Source of the DNA: Protea cynaroides
Lineage: Eukaryota > Streptophyta > Magnoliopsida > Proteales > Proteaceae
Direction of reading: 5' to 3'
Length of the DNA: 64,000 nucleotides
Assembly (NCBI GenBank): GCA_028583415.1
Contig: CM053266.1
Location: 43,519,758 to 43,583,757, forward strand
Shown here piece by piece: positions 45,975 through 57,327 of this stretch; within the stretch, counting starts at the first letter, position 1, and each line of letters starts with the position of its first letter. The notes under the pieces are model-generated. The model made no database searches, had not been told where the DNA came from, and saw only the letters and a program-made list of their open reading frames with translations. Made by a program: the position numbers and the translations under genes.

Positions 45975-48100
45975 TAGTTAATTAAAACAAGAACGACAAA
46001 TAAACGAAACGGAATGGTACGGGTTTGAAACGGTAAAAAAAAATACAGTAAAAAAAAGATCAAACATTTTGAGAACGGCAAAAAAATGAAAACAGACGAT
46101 ACGAGTTTTAAACAGATCAAAACTAATACGATGCGACGAAAAAAATAACAATATACTCCCACAAATTTAAGAATTAGTACCTAATTGCAAGTATCAAATA
46201 CAAATGCATATAAAACCTGCTAAATGAGAAAACATGGCACTTGGCTGTTGGCACTTGGCACACTCATTTTTGAAGAATTCTTTTTTTCACTTTAATTTAA
46301 TCAACCAAAGAATATCTAAAACATGTAATAAATCTTACAGGAAAAGGAGCTTTACTGCCTCCCATGTCAATAGGAAAGAGGCAAGTTAAATCAATAAATA
46401 GCATTCTCTAGACTCTCTGCTCTGTAAGTCACTGAAAGATAAAAATATTTTATAGCTGAAGACTTCTCTCTACTCACCGAAAGAAGAAAATATTTTATAG
46501 CTGAAGACGTTTTACATAGCACCTCTTGACAATCCTCCTGACAATCGAAAAATAATAAATAAATATGCCATGAAAATAGTAGGTATCTTTTGGTATACAA
46601 AGTGATATGGGGATGACACTCACCATCAGATGCACAACATGTGTATTGTCTAGATGAAACACCACGAAGAGAAGCTTAAGGGTTTACATCCAAGTTAGGC
46701 CATTGACAGACTTCCGAAGCACCGTAAGAACGAAGCACCTCATTCATGACACGTGGAAACCAATGCTGTGGATATATTTGCACATCCAAGGCCCAAGATA
46801 TTAAAATCAAGTAATATTACCATACTGCCCCATATTTTACATATGCCTCAGACTGATGCACAATGGATTGATTCTACACACATCCGAAGATATCCATCAA
46901 CCACGTGGCGTTCACATGGGATAATCCGACGGTTAGAGCAGTATGGGATGAACCGAGAGAAATATACACTGGCCATATGCATTAAATGCGAACCATGCGC
47001 ATTAAATGCTCATCATGTCTATCAGTTTGCGTAATTGGAGGGAAAATCTCTCTCATATCTCAAAAACCAGATTGCATGAACCTTCCAACACATCAGCCCA
47101 TGCCTGCCATGTCATCGTGGGCTCACCTACCACCACCCTAGCTAGACAGACGGTCCATCCTCAAGCAAATCCTGCATTCCCCAATGGAGACATGTGGCAA
47201 ATATCTCGTCGTTCCCATTATTGGGCTATGTATTTGAGATCTAAACAAGATAGGAAGATAGATCTGAATACATCACATCTGAACCAGAAATTCATTCACA
47301 CTTTGATCACCCCCAAGTTTGAGCTAAGGCAACTACTGAAACTCCCTTATTTGACAAAAGGGGCAGTCACCTTTGTGTTTGTCCCATACTGCTTGTTTTA
47401 TAACTCAGGCATTGGAGTGGTTTTGGGGCGTCCAGACCCTGCCATTCACGGTGTCCATTTTCTCTTCTTTGTGCAGGCATCTCCGGCGAGCTCAAGACCC
47501 ATCCCGTCCAGTGCGACAACGCAGAGGAACTGAGGAAGTTTATTTACCTTGGAGTTGATTCACAGGCTCACAATCGTTGCTTGATTCCTTGGTCCGTGGA
47601 CAGTTGCAGAGTGGCTCTCGTCACTCTTATGCGTTTGGTAGGGAAAATAAAGAGAGTGAGGGATGTTGGGGAGCCGCAGTAAAGTATTGCTGAAGTGGAA
47701 GTGGTGGAACTCTGAAGAAGAACTTCTTCTGAAGAAGTAGAGAAGATGGGAGATGAATAGTTAGGTGAGTGGAGAAGAATATGATTAGTTAGGCGGGTGA
47801 GGCCGTGAGAATCGTGAGATTTTTAAGGCAAAATTGAATTGGTGGTAAAAACAAACAGAACGGTAAAACTAAGTAAAAAAAAAAACAAAAGGGCAAGATT
47901 GTAAATCGAGTTTTTCTTGTTTCAGCCGTTTTTTAGCTTAAAAAATAGATATACTTTTAATACGCGTTTAAAATGCCAAGGGTTCCCGAATGGCATTTTT
48001 TGCCGTATTTATAAGATCAATACGGCAAAACGCATTTTAAAAAGCCGAATATGGTACAGCCATTTAAAACACGTTTTGAATGCTTTTTAACTAACAGTGT
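45975..48100. mobile_element. MULE-like insertion in unit 3, 2126 bp
   Basis: Unit 2 reads 'caaaccactctcaac' without interruption. Here ATCAAACCA (45966-45974) and ATCAAAACA (48101-48109) form a 9-bp TSD with one change, as expected for Mutator elements. The ends are weak inverted repeats (TAGTTAATTAAAA against TGTTAGTTAAAAA). Both sub-ends are A-rich with 'cggtaaaa'. It includes a coding-like exon at 47488. Confidence 0.6.
47488..47683 (+). pseudogene. Possible captured exon inside the MULE-like element
   Basis: After TTCTCTTCTTTGTGCAG, a good acceptor, a frame reads ISGELKTHPVQCDNAEEL and runs to a stop near 47682, with balanced, non-repeat amino acid content. I do not recognise the family. 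It could be a gene fragment picked up by the transposon, or the C-terminal exon of a gene that lay here. Confidence 0.35.
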
Positions 48101-48439
48101 ATCAAAACACTCTCAACACAACAAATCTTAAAACGAAGTTCTCCGTACCGAAATAACAACCTAGTGGCGGGGAATAAGAGGACTTTGCTTCTTGATGTCG
48201 CGTTGTTACTTTCCATGCAAGGTGAAGAATTTTGGGAGAGACAGAGGTGAAGACAGAGTTGCAACCAAAGTAGAGGTTAGGAGTAAAGTCCTCTTTTTCC
48301 TTGCTGTTGAATTGTGACTTTAGATTGGATAAGTTCGTTTTAATATGTTAAATCAGTCTAGTTATTGGTTCTTTGTTAATATAAGGGTTTATGAGGTTTT
48401 TTAAAATATCAGGAGAGATAAAGATGTGAAATTTTGTTT

Positions 48440-49828
48440 GGGAAAATTACATATATCTCCCATGTGGTTTGCCCGAATTTCAACTTCCTCTCAAACGTTT
48501 CAAATAATTACGAATACCCCTACAGCTAAATTCATGCCGTTAGATATATTATGTTAGATGATGGCAGCTTATGACCAATAATTTTCTAATGACCAAACTA
48601 TCTCCATTACATCTACCTCTCATGTGCTTTTATCTTCAATTTCTTCTTCTGCAACTTTCATTTTTTTTTTTTTTTTTTCTCCTTTTTTCTTCTGCTACTT
48701 TGGATCCAGGGATCAAGATCGAGGTGTGATTCACCTTCAAATAATGGATTTTGCAGACAGAGATCGAATTGTTAGGGTTCATATGATAGAAAATGATGGA
48801 ATTGAAGCATTCCTTACTCCACTCTCTCCCAATGAAAACAAAGATAAAAATTGGGACAACAACCTTCTTGCTCTTGTTTTCAAACTTTACTTTCGAATTC
48901 TTTACAGTTGTTACCTGATTCACGAGAAAAACTGGGCAAACAACCTTTCACTCTTACTTTTTACGATTCATCAAATTTCAAAATTAAAATCTCACCAAAT
49001 CTTTACTCCCTCCCTAGAATCAATAATGAAATTTTTTTTGTACATCTTTAATCAACCCTCAAAAAATACATCTACCCTCCATTACAAATATCTCCATCAA
49101 GAGGGCCGAGACACTCACTACACGTGTAAGATTTTAAGTGGATGGATCATTTCCCTCCTAACACCTCCATTACAAATATCTCCATCCTATGCTTTAGTTT
49201 CTCCATCTCTCACCTATTTCTCGCTTTCTCTCTCTACTATTTCTCAGAGCCTCAAGATTCAGAGCAATGGAAGTCCTTTCCGACAGCAAAGAGAACATCC
49301 CTCCTTTCTCTACCAAGTCGACCAACCAATCCGCTGCAGTGGTTCTGACTTCCCTCAATAAGAAAAGGAGAATCAGAAAGCCCTTTTGGGACATTACCCA
49401 CCTTTTTTATCCATCTATTTGATGCTCCAAGTCAGTTAGTTAGTTCTTGACTGTGATCTTCTTTCTTCTTGTCCTGATTTCGTCTCCACAGCATATCCTC
49501 GCAAGAGAATAATGGATGATGATGGGTTTAGCTCATTGTAGAGAGTTGATGACTCATGAAGACTCGTCTATAGAATGGGGATCCGAATAGACCAGTCCAA
49601 GCAAGCAGCTTTCGTCATACCAAGAGCATCATGTTTCAGATGAAGAGAGAGAAGGGGTGAAAAAGTAAAGAAAGAACAGAGGTATCCTGTGGCTTTAGGG
49701 GTATAATTGTCTATTGCATGTTAAGTTTAATACCGATAGAAAAATAGGACCGTTGTAATTATTAAAAACATTTGGGAGATGATTGTAATTTAGATAAACA
49801 AGAGAGGAGATAACTATAACTTTCCCAT
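48440..49828. mobile_element. MULE (probable Pack-MULE 2), about 1.39 kb
   Basis: The left end GGGAAAATTACATATATCTCC is matched by the reversed right end GGGAAAGTTATAGTTATCTCC, with homology continuing through 'ttacaa' and 'taataattac' for about 80 bp. The flanks ('gaaattttgttt' left, 'ataatttttatgag' right) join to match the uninterrupted sequence at 39400. The 9-bp TSD is imperfect. The interior contains coding sequence and a possible intron that do not look like transposase. Confidence 0.75.
49267..49545 (+). pseudogene. Captured KEN-box gene fragment in Pack-MULE 2
   Basis: ATG at 49267 opens MEVLSDSKENIPPFST, then KKRRIRKPFWDITHLF and a stop soon after. Downstream, a C/T-rich stretch ending TCTCCACAG looks like an intron end, followed by YPRKRIMDDDGFSSL and TAG at 49538-49540. 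A KEN box near the N-terminus and an RKP..DIT motif are features of APC/C-regulated cell-cycle proteins. The parent gene is not identified. Retaining an intron would indicate capture from genomic DNA rather than from mRNA. Confidence 0.5.
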
Positions 49829-50655
49829 AATTTTTATGAGAAAATATGAAAAAAAGTTATGAACAGGAGAGGGTTTGAGTAATTATATCATATATGTATA
49901 TATTGTGGAGTTATATAAAAGTGTTGCCCCTGAGATTACAATGAATTTTAATGCTACTTTTCTGGAATAAAATAATATTTTACATATATACTCTTCCTTG
50001 ACCCTTATCCCTTGTTTGTTTGCAGGTTAAAGTAGGATTGATCTCAAGACCACTACAGGTACCAAAGGTGGAAAGTAACGGATCGTCTCAAGTTCAGATT
50101 GAACTTGAGAAAGGCCACCTGGCCGACACCTGGCCGACCCCTGGCACTCCCTCGTATCCAAAAGTATAAGAGTGATTGAATGTTTTTGTATTTTTTTTTT
50201 ACTTTTCTTTACAATCACTCTCATTCCATTGGATGTAAAGGAGTGTCAGGTGTCGATCATCCAGCCGACACAAACATTACTCAAGTTCATCAAGAACTTG
50301 AGATCGCTGCTAGCACCTTTTGCTTGGATAATGATGAATGTACGAGGCATAGACTAACATTGACATGTATGGTATTTCTATGTCTCTTTTATTTTCTTTC
50401 TTTACTTTCCATTCCGACGAAAATTTTCTTCCATATTGGGCAATGTTCAATGGCATGGACTTTGGGATCAGATGGGCCACCAGCGATCATGATCCGATCT
50501 CAAATCGAATAGACTCGGATTGACTTGAGATGGCCAAATGATGGGAATCACTTAACACTTGTGGAACCTTCGATCCAGAGGATTGAATCGGTGTGCCGAG
50601 TTCGTATCGGACCAATGTCTACTCTTTAACCCATTATCATCCAACATTAAGAGTT

Positions 50656-52005
50656 GGAAAAATATCACGTAGTACTCAAATAATTTGAGAAACATCACCT
50701 ACCATCCATTGGTTTTTGAAATCATCAATCGCACCCTATCAACCGACGTAAGAGAGTTAAATTTTTTTCTAGACCTCTATACCCTTCTTATTTTCACTTG
50801 GATTCTATTTTTTTTTTTTTTTCGGTTAGAGCTTTTGTTTTTATTTCTCAACTGATCCCCCCACTGCCAAAACCATGTCACCTACATCTAACAGAAAAAC
50901 TGCAGAAACCTTCGATTCCAATTCTTTTTTTACTAGACAAATGAAAATCATCGAGGGGATTGACAGAGGACCAACAATATGTGTAGATCAAGAGATATGA
51001 AATTAGAAAAAAAAAATGAAACACGAAAGTTAAAAACAGAGAAATGATGACATGTCAGTCACCGCAGAAGCTTTCAACGACTGCTTTGTTTCCGGAATCG
51101 AAAATAACGAAGACGACTACAAAAAAAATGGCGACAACGAGGAAGCAGAAGAAGAACAAGAAGATGATGGAAGGGTCAAGTGAAAGAAAGAGAGATATAC
51201 CGAGGGTGACAGATGAAAGGTGTTGGTAGTCTACTTGTGGCAAGGCTGGCCGCTAGAAGGGGATTTATAGAAAGATTGAAAGAAATAGGGTTTTTTCTCC
51301 TTCTAGTTAATGACAAAAGGAAGCAATCGTGTTTTCTCTCACTGCCATGGCTATTGCTAAGGCCATCCCCTGCAAGCTCAGAATCAAAGATCGAACTCTG
51401 GTTCCTTGAAACAGCTTCTAATGAAGCTTATCCGTCGGTCTAATCTTCCAAAAGAACTCCTCATCCTTGTCTCGAAACGGCTAACCTACATCTACGATTT
51501 CATATATTTCGGTGTCGTCTGTCGATCATGGGGATCTGTTGCAGCAGAGGAGAAGCACAATCATTTCCGTCAACTTCCATGGCTGATGTTATCTGAAGGC
51601 AGCAACACCCATTGCTTATTCAATTTTGCAGACCACAAAACCCACCGACTGCTATTACCCAAAGGACAAGACAAGAAATGCTTTTCATCTCAAGGATGGA
51701 TTCTCACCCTTGGCAGCAATTGTGAGATCATTCTCTTGAGTTGTCAGCGAAATGTGCAACAGAGTTGAGGATAGGGTTAAAAATTCATTCAGGGTAAAAT
51801 AGACTTTTTTCGTTTTACAATAAGGGCATTATTGTCCATCAAAAAATAGATTAGAGCTGACATCAGCGTTTAACGAAAATGTCTTAACGAATTGGGTTTC
51901 TATGTTAAACGTTTTAAAAATTTAAGTGGTAATTGATGATGTAAGTAATCAGTGGGTGGGAGGTAATGTTTCTCAAACTATTTGGATAGTACGTGATATT
52001 TTCTC
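50656..52005. mobile_element. Pack-MULE 1, 1350 bp, 9-bp TSD
   Basis: TIRs: GGAAAAATATCACGTAGTAC on the left; GAGAAAATATCACGTACTAT reversed from the right; both continue 'tttgagaaacat.acct.cca.cca' for about 60 bp. TTAAGAGTT (50647-50655) and TTAAAAATT (52006-52014) form the 9-bp TSD (7 of 9). Units 2 and 3 show the uninterrupted target. There is no transposase; the interior carries an F-box gene fragment. Confidence 0.85.
51406..51768 (+). pseudogene. F-box/DUF295 gene fragment captured by Pack-MULE 1
   Basis: The 120-codon frame contains an F-box (LPKELLILVSKRL...FGVVCRSWGSVA) and the first strands of a DUF295 region (HRLLLPKGQDKKCFSSQGW). F-box proteins pair with SKP1 in SCF ubiquitin ligases, and DUF295 members normally reach 350-400 residues, so about two thirds is missing. 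The stop at 51766 lies about 240 bp inside the right TIR. The frame is open throughout the captured part, but a product would lack the usual C-terminal half. Confidence 0.72.
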
Positions 52006-54141
52006 TTAAAAATTCATTTCATATTTCAAGAATGCATTTTATGAATGGATACCAAACGCAGGCTTAGTAATTTTTAGTCAATCTCAGTGGTGTTTATGTA
52101 ATTGCAAGGGAACCACAGATGCCTAGATGCGTCAAAAGACGTCGCTTCCCTGTCCTCTAATGCCGGTTTTCTCTTAATCCACAAAAAACGTGAGAATCCT
52201 TTCTGTTTTTTGTCTGGTGGATGTGGATCTCCAACCCTCCTCTCTCTCTCTCCCATTCAGACTACAAATACAAAACCCAACTCCGATCTATTCTCGTTTT
52301 CTAATATCTGAAATATAGGGTTCCGTTTCTCACTAATCGAACTCCACATCTTCTAGTTAAACCCTTAAATCGATTTTAGGGTCTCCACCATTGAAGTTCT
52401 GCTTCCTCGGTTCGTTCATCCTTCCTCTGTCTTTACAATATAGCTCTCAGAGTTTGCTCCTTCGAACTTTTTTATTTCTTGGGATTCTGGCTTGGGTATT
52501 GTCCCGTTTCTGGGAATTTCTGCTGGGATTGGTGAATGAAGTAAACTGAAAAAGGAGAGCCTTTATGTGATTTTTTAAGCTCCAAGATTCGAATGGTGTT
52601 TCTGGTGGAAATCGGGTTAGTTTGATCATGTGTTATTCTTGTTGTCAATTGCTCCCTTCATTGAACTAGTATGGTTTGTTGCCGTCATAATTCTGTGTAT
52701 GGATTATGGATATGTGCTTCAGGAAGGTAATGCAGTTCCATAGTCTCCTCATAGTTAATTTGGTCTTAATGTCACCTGTTCGATGCTTTTTCTTTTATGT
52801 GACTTATACCAGTTGGAACAATATGAGGTGATCCCGTCATACCTGAATTCGTGTTGGACTCTGATTTATCTTTACGCTCCTTTGAACATGAAGTAGGACA
52901 TCAAGTATATTCTTATTAGGGATTAAGAACTGGCGTCAACGCCTCACACTCACATGGAAACCGTTATAAAGCTAACTCTGTAAAGACTTAGCGAAAATAG
53001 GGTGTGGATACTTTTTACCGCAAAAACTGACAATACTAGAATTTAAGACCTAAATTAGAGCTCCTAACACCACCTCCTGCGAAGCATGAATTAATAAGAA
53101 TCATCACTTGCTAAATTCCTACCAAGCAAGATTTGATGGTATTTAACATTTCGAGAGTGTACAAGCAGGTGATAATAAGACGACTTTTGGAGATCAATGC
53201 AGTTGCAGTTTCAGTTGCAACAGTACCTTCATACATCGCATTTCCATGTAAATTAAAAAAAAAAAATTGCAAAGAGGCCCATGATTAGAAAAGAATGGAA
53301 AATAAGCCATTGGTATAGCATGCAAAGTACCATGTTGAATTTTTTGATTTGAGTAAGTTTGTCGAAGGAGTTCATTTGGGTTTCCTTGTTAATGTTGTTG
53401 GGGCACTTAATTGTCAAACTAAGGTTATAGGTCATAATTTATAACTTCCTTGAGAGTTTTGTTATCTCAACTGTACATCTACATTAATAAGAGTTTTTTT
53501 TCCCCCTCTAGAATGTTCAATTTTCATGCTTTGGAAGTTGCACCATTAACGTCGGGTTCTACATTGGATGTTTCAGGTCTCTAGAGGATATAATATAATT
53601 GTAGTTGTTTATAGTTAATGGGAAAAGGTTTCCCATACTGGCATGGTTCCATGCACTGTTTCACGCGGCATATTTTATTATTTTCTCTCCTTCCTTGGCC
53701 AGGTGGGCTCCATATGGATGATTCTGTTCTCTGCACCATCATTGGTGTGGCGTAGGGGATCCCCCCCCCCACATTGGTGGCATGGGAAAGCTTCTCCCAT
53801 AGTTAGTAGATATATGGGGACAGTGAGGGGTATGTAGGATAAGAAGTAAAGTCTTGTATTATAATTTAAACTTGAATTGAATGCAAGAAACTGTAAATTG
53901 GTCATTTTTGGTATTTTTCCCCTGGTCTTGTAGGTTTTAACACAAAAACTTACATACTTGTGCAATTGTAGGATTCCAGTTGATGTTTGGTGACTTGGAT
54001 TAAATGCCATTGTTTTGCAGTCAACATCAGCCGAAAATGTTACTTTTCTTACCTAGAACTGCAATCTTTCAGACTTCGTCGGTCATCATGCAAAATAAAT
54101 AAGAAAGAAACAACTCAAACAAGTCTGGACTCATAGAGACC

Positions 54142-54663
54142 TGGAATTTGTCAGGGTTCACTGCTGAATCTGACAGCAGTTAAACACTCTTGAATCCATA
54201 AGAGTCAGCACAACTGAATCCCACAGATGCAAGCCTGAATTGACAGACCAAAGTATAGCAAAATCATTTCATTAATTCATCAAAATTCATGGATAGGGTA
54301 TAGCCATTACATATGTTCGAATAAAACTCATAAAATCAAACTCAAACTAAGTCTGAAAGTCCTCCAACCAATAGCTTACTATGGAAGTAGTCTACTGCTA
54401 CTAAAACTCTAAATAAAATCAGAAAGAAACATCGCAAACAGGGCTGGACTTATGGAGACCTAATCCAGCCTAACTAAAACAATTTATTAACAATGAAAAT
54501 AAAGAATGGGACTCTGACTAACTAATAAAATAAATCCTATATTCCTACATTCAATCAATATTTAGGCCCATGAAAGTGGCATATTGCTAAGAAAATGTTA
54601 CCCAACACAAGGTTTATTTCCATTAAAATAAGTTCACTTCTATGATTTATCTGCATTAATTCA
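54142..54663 (-). repeat. Direct repeat copy 1 (candidate LTR)
   Basis: Shares with copy 2 'gggttcact.ctg.atctgacagcagttaaacac', 'cagatgcaagcctgaat', 'catttcattaattcatcaaaattcatgg' and 'aaaataagt.ca.ttctgtgatttatct'. On the minus strand it would begin TGAATTAATGCAGATAAATC. Likely LTR of a small non-autonomous retroelement. Confidence 0.6.
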
Positions 54664-55395
54664 CCTTGGAAAAAAAAAACCTCATCCACAAGTTTTGAAG
54701 CGACGCTGAATTAGATTTGTGATCATCCTTCAATCTGAAATTAGGCTTATCTCGAACAAAAAGATGAAAATAAGCATCCTGTTTGAGAGAAAATTGACAA
54801 CTATCCAAAAGCAAATCAGATGTGCAGAAATCTCCAATCGATTGGTCAAATCAATTAATAGAATGAGACTGCAAAAGATGATTAAGTATGATGGCAGATT
54901 TCAAGTTATGGAAGAATCCAACTTGAATTAGGATACTGAAACTCAGGCTAAGAATAGAATTTGATTGCAGGAACTTTAAAGGTTCAAACAGTAACCAAAT
55001 AATCAGCTGATTTAGTAATTAACAATAGTTTGAACCTAAAACAGTAATCTGATACCAAAACTAGAAAATAAAGCCAGAAAAACAGAGATTTAGAAGAAGC
55101 AGATGTGAAGGAATTGATTTGTTTTAGGGTTTTGATGGCAGCAAAAGCTTGAACTGAGAACTAGTGAACAGAATAGAAAACTGAACATGAGTAATGCAGG
55201 AATCTAGTTAACAAAATAGCAATCAATATTGCATGACAAAATTTGAAAGAGTAGAGAAAGTAGCATACGCAGGTTAGGGAATGAGAGATATCTGACCTAG
55301 AAATTGGTTGGAGAAGAGGAAAGAGATAAAAAGAGAGGATATGATCAGGAATCTACCTGATTTGTAGGGCTGGAATCCCACCAGTACCCCAATCC

Positions 55396-55971
55396 GGAAT
55401 CTACGAGGGTTCACTACTGGATCTGACAGCAGTTAAACACTATTTAATTCTCAAGAGTCAACACACCTGAATCCTACAGATGCAAGCCTGAATCCACAGA
55501 CTGAAGCAAAGCAAAACCATTTCATTAATTCATCAAAATTCATGGGTAGGGGCCTAGGGCATACCCCTTACATTTGTTTAAATAAAACTTCAGAAAAAAA
55601 TAAAAAACCAATTAAGCTAAAACTCCCCCAACCCATAGTTTGCTATGAAGGTAGTTTGGTAGTTCACTGCTCTAAAACATAAACTAAGAAAGAAACAACT
55701 TAATATGGTTGGATTCGTGGAGATCTAATCCAGCCTAACCAAAACACTTTAATAACAATTGAAAATAAAAAAATAGCAATATAGGAATCTAACTAGACTA
55801 AGCAATAAAATAAATCTCGTATACCTCCTACCCATATTTAAGGCCCATAAAAGTGACCTATTACGAAGAAAACTCATTAGAGCAAAGGCCCAACACATAT
55901 GTAACCCAACCCAAGGCTAATTTTCACTAAAATAAGTCCATTTCTGTGATTTATCTATGTCAGTTTCTACA
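55396..55971 (-). repeat. Direct repeat copy 2 (candidate LTR)
   Basis: Colinear with copy 1. On the minus strand it begins TGTAGAAACTGACATAGATA, a usual LTR-like start. The ~730 bp between the copies has no recognised protein, so a TRIM-like element is the best guess. The inner boundary and PBS are not clear. Confidence 0.6.
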
Positions 55972-56527
55972 ATTTGTTTGTTGCATTTAGGTTCCTTGAA
56001 AACCTTATAAATATTTAAACATTCTTGCTTCATCATTCTTTTATACGTATGCTGATACTGAATTACTGATTGGTGAGATATTCTCCCTCAATTCAGCTAG
56101 TTCTGTCCTTCGTATTCCCCTTTCTCTTTTTGCCTCCCTGTGGCTATCCTAGGTTTTGTTTTCATTTTCTGTATCCCTCCCACACTTAATTGATTTTCGT
56201 TAAGCTCGTTGATGAACAATTCCTGACCTTACAAGTTATAAGAACCGAAGAATTTTTGATCCATCTATTGTAAATTTCTCCGGGTAGGCAGTCTGTGTTT
56301 ATAATAAAATGTTCCTCCCTTCCACTGCATGATTCTGGGGTGATGTTCTGAGATTACTTTCAGCTTCTATTTTCTTATCCAATTTTGACCTGCATGGTAT
56401 TTTTCCTCCTTAGCATTCAGGTAAGTGGGTTTCATTTCTTGTCTTACATTTTCTCATATGCTGAATTTTACTTGAAGAGTCCACTTGTAGGTCCGTGGTT
56501 AGGTTTTGTGTTCGTTATTTATTTTGA

Positions 56528-56590
56528 TACTCAACTCAGCCTTATCCCAACTGAACGGGGTTGGCTACATGGATCCTCTTTTGATCAGTT
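56528..56590 (-). mobile_element. RTE/SINE tail fragment
   Basis: ACTCAACTCAGCCTTATCCC with GGGGTTGGCTACATGGATCC is the antisense of the standard plant RTE 3' end. Confidence 0.55.
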
Positions 56591-56739
56591 ATTTTATTTT
56601 GATCATTGCAGTAAATTAAGGATAAGCTCGCATTTATTTTTCAGTTGGGATATGTTTGCCTAGTGATTGCCGTTATTTAATATGTACATCTTAGAAAGCT
56701 AACTTGTTTTGAGTTAATCTTGCTCAGGGATCTTTTTGT

Positions 56740-56754
56740 ATGAAGATTTGTTAA
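56740..56754 (+). promoter_or_regulatory. Four-codon upstream ORF before the CID start
   Basis: ATG AAG ATT TGT TAA lies in the leader part of the exon and ends nine bases before the main ATG. Such a close uORF may lower translation of the main frame. Confidence 0.5.
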
Positions 56755-56763
56755 GACGGGAAG

Positions 56764-56839
56764 ATGAATAACGTGTTTAATGCACAGATATTGGCTGAGA
56801 AGCTCTCTAAGCTGAACAATTCTCAACAGAGCATTGAAA
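56764..56839 (+). CDS. CID-domain (RPRD1-type) RNA polymerase II CTD-binding protein, first coding exon
   Basis: The exon begins at about 56728 after TTGCTCAG; ATG at 56764 gives MNNVFNAQILAEKLSKLNNS and then QQSIE, closing with GAAA|GTATCC in phase 1. In eukaryotic RPRD/Rtt103-like proteins this is helix 1 of the CID fold, followed by an 'LSHWC' segment in the next exon. Such proteins bind the phosphorylated CTD of RNA polymerase II and act in transcription termination and CTD dephosphorylation. The next exon is not seen before 64000, so intron 1 exceeds 7 kb and is filled with nested elements. Start choice rests on the match to the family N-terminus. Confidence 0.75.
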
Positions 56840-57327
56840 GTATCCTTTCCTTATGGAGAATAATTTTTCCTATTGATGTGATAGATGTAATGAAAACTGT
56901 AGGATTTGTTGATCTAATTATTGGTCAGTTCTCTGCAATTAGTGATATTGGGCCACTTAATAATTGCATAAGGTTGTAAATTCCAACAGAGTTAAGAAGC
57001 ATGTCTCTTCTCCTTTAAGTTGGCATTAATTTTCAATTGCTATTCGTATAGTTCCATACAAATGTTCTTTATTTGTTTCTCTTGCGACTTGTATTTCCAG
57101 TTCTATATTAATTTTTAACTTTTGTCTGCTTGTTGTACGCAACCTCTTATATATTGTTTCTTTGAATTACTTTATCTATATATCTTATTCTTGATATCCC
57201 TGGGCATGTTTGGAATCTGCTAGTGAAGAATTGTATATATTTTTTTTATCTCAAGGCTTCATTTATGTATTTCTTGTTTGGTATTTCATTTTTGTTGATT
57301 CATAATGCTACAATGATGTTTTAAAAG

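Larger units (their letters stand above)
43838..48435 (-). repeat. ECI segmental duplication, unit 3
   Basis: Begins in the 'ggaatcactttacac' block, contains ECI copy C, the 'catgacatgattttttt' repeats, and, after the MULE insertion, the 'aacacaacaaatcttaaa' and 'ctttgcttcttgatg' blocks. It ends at the next MULE. Confidence 0.8.
49930..52130 (-). repeat. ECI segmental duplication, unit 4 (flanks only)
   Basis: Has 'cttgtttgtttgcaggttaaagtaggatt' and 'gatccagaggattgaatcggtgtg', then, after the MULE, 'atgaatggataccaaacgcaggcttagtaatttttag' and 'gcaagggaaccacagatgcctagatgcgtcaa', all colinear with units 2 and 3. The ECI gene that should follow is absent: at 52130 the sequence changes to another locus. 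Confidence 0.75.
52180..56727 (+). other. Possible promoter and leader intron region of the CID gene
   Basis: A CT repeat (about 52230-52255), 'ctacaaatacaaaaccc' and a pyrimidine-rich stretch to 52470 have the look of a plant 5' leader. No coding frame is convincing before 56764, so if this is the leader, a ~4.2-kb leader intron follows. The interval also holds a poly(C) at 53761-53770 and a pair of long direct repeats. Confidence 0.35.

Noticed and set aside
47006..47533. 175-codon plus-strand frame
   Set aside because: No domain is visible and it crosses the splice acceptor that leads into the ISGELK frame in a different phase.
48624..49361. 245-codon plus-strand frame inside Pack-MULE 2
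   Set aside because: The Phe-rich start comes from a T run, and the frame crosses the KEN-box coding part in a different phase. The KEN-box frame is the better candidate.
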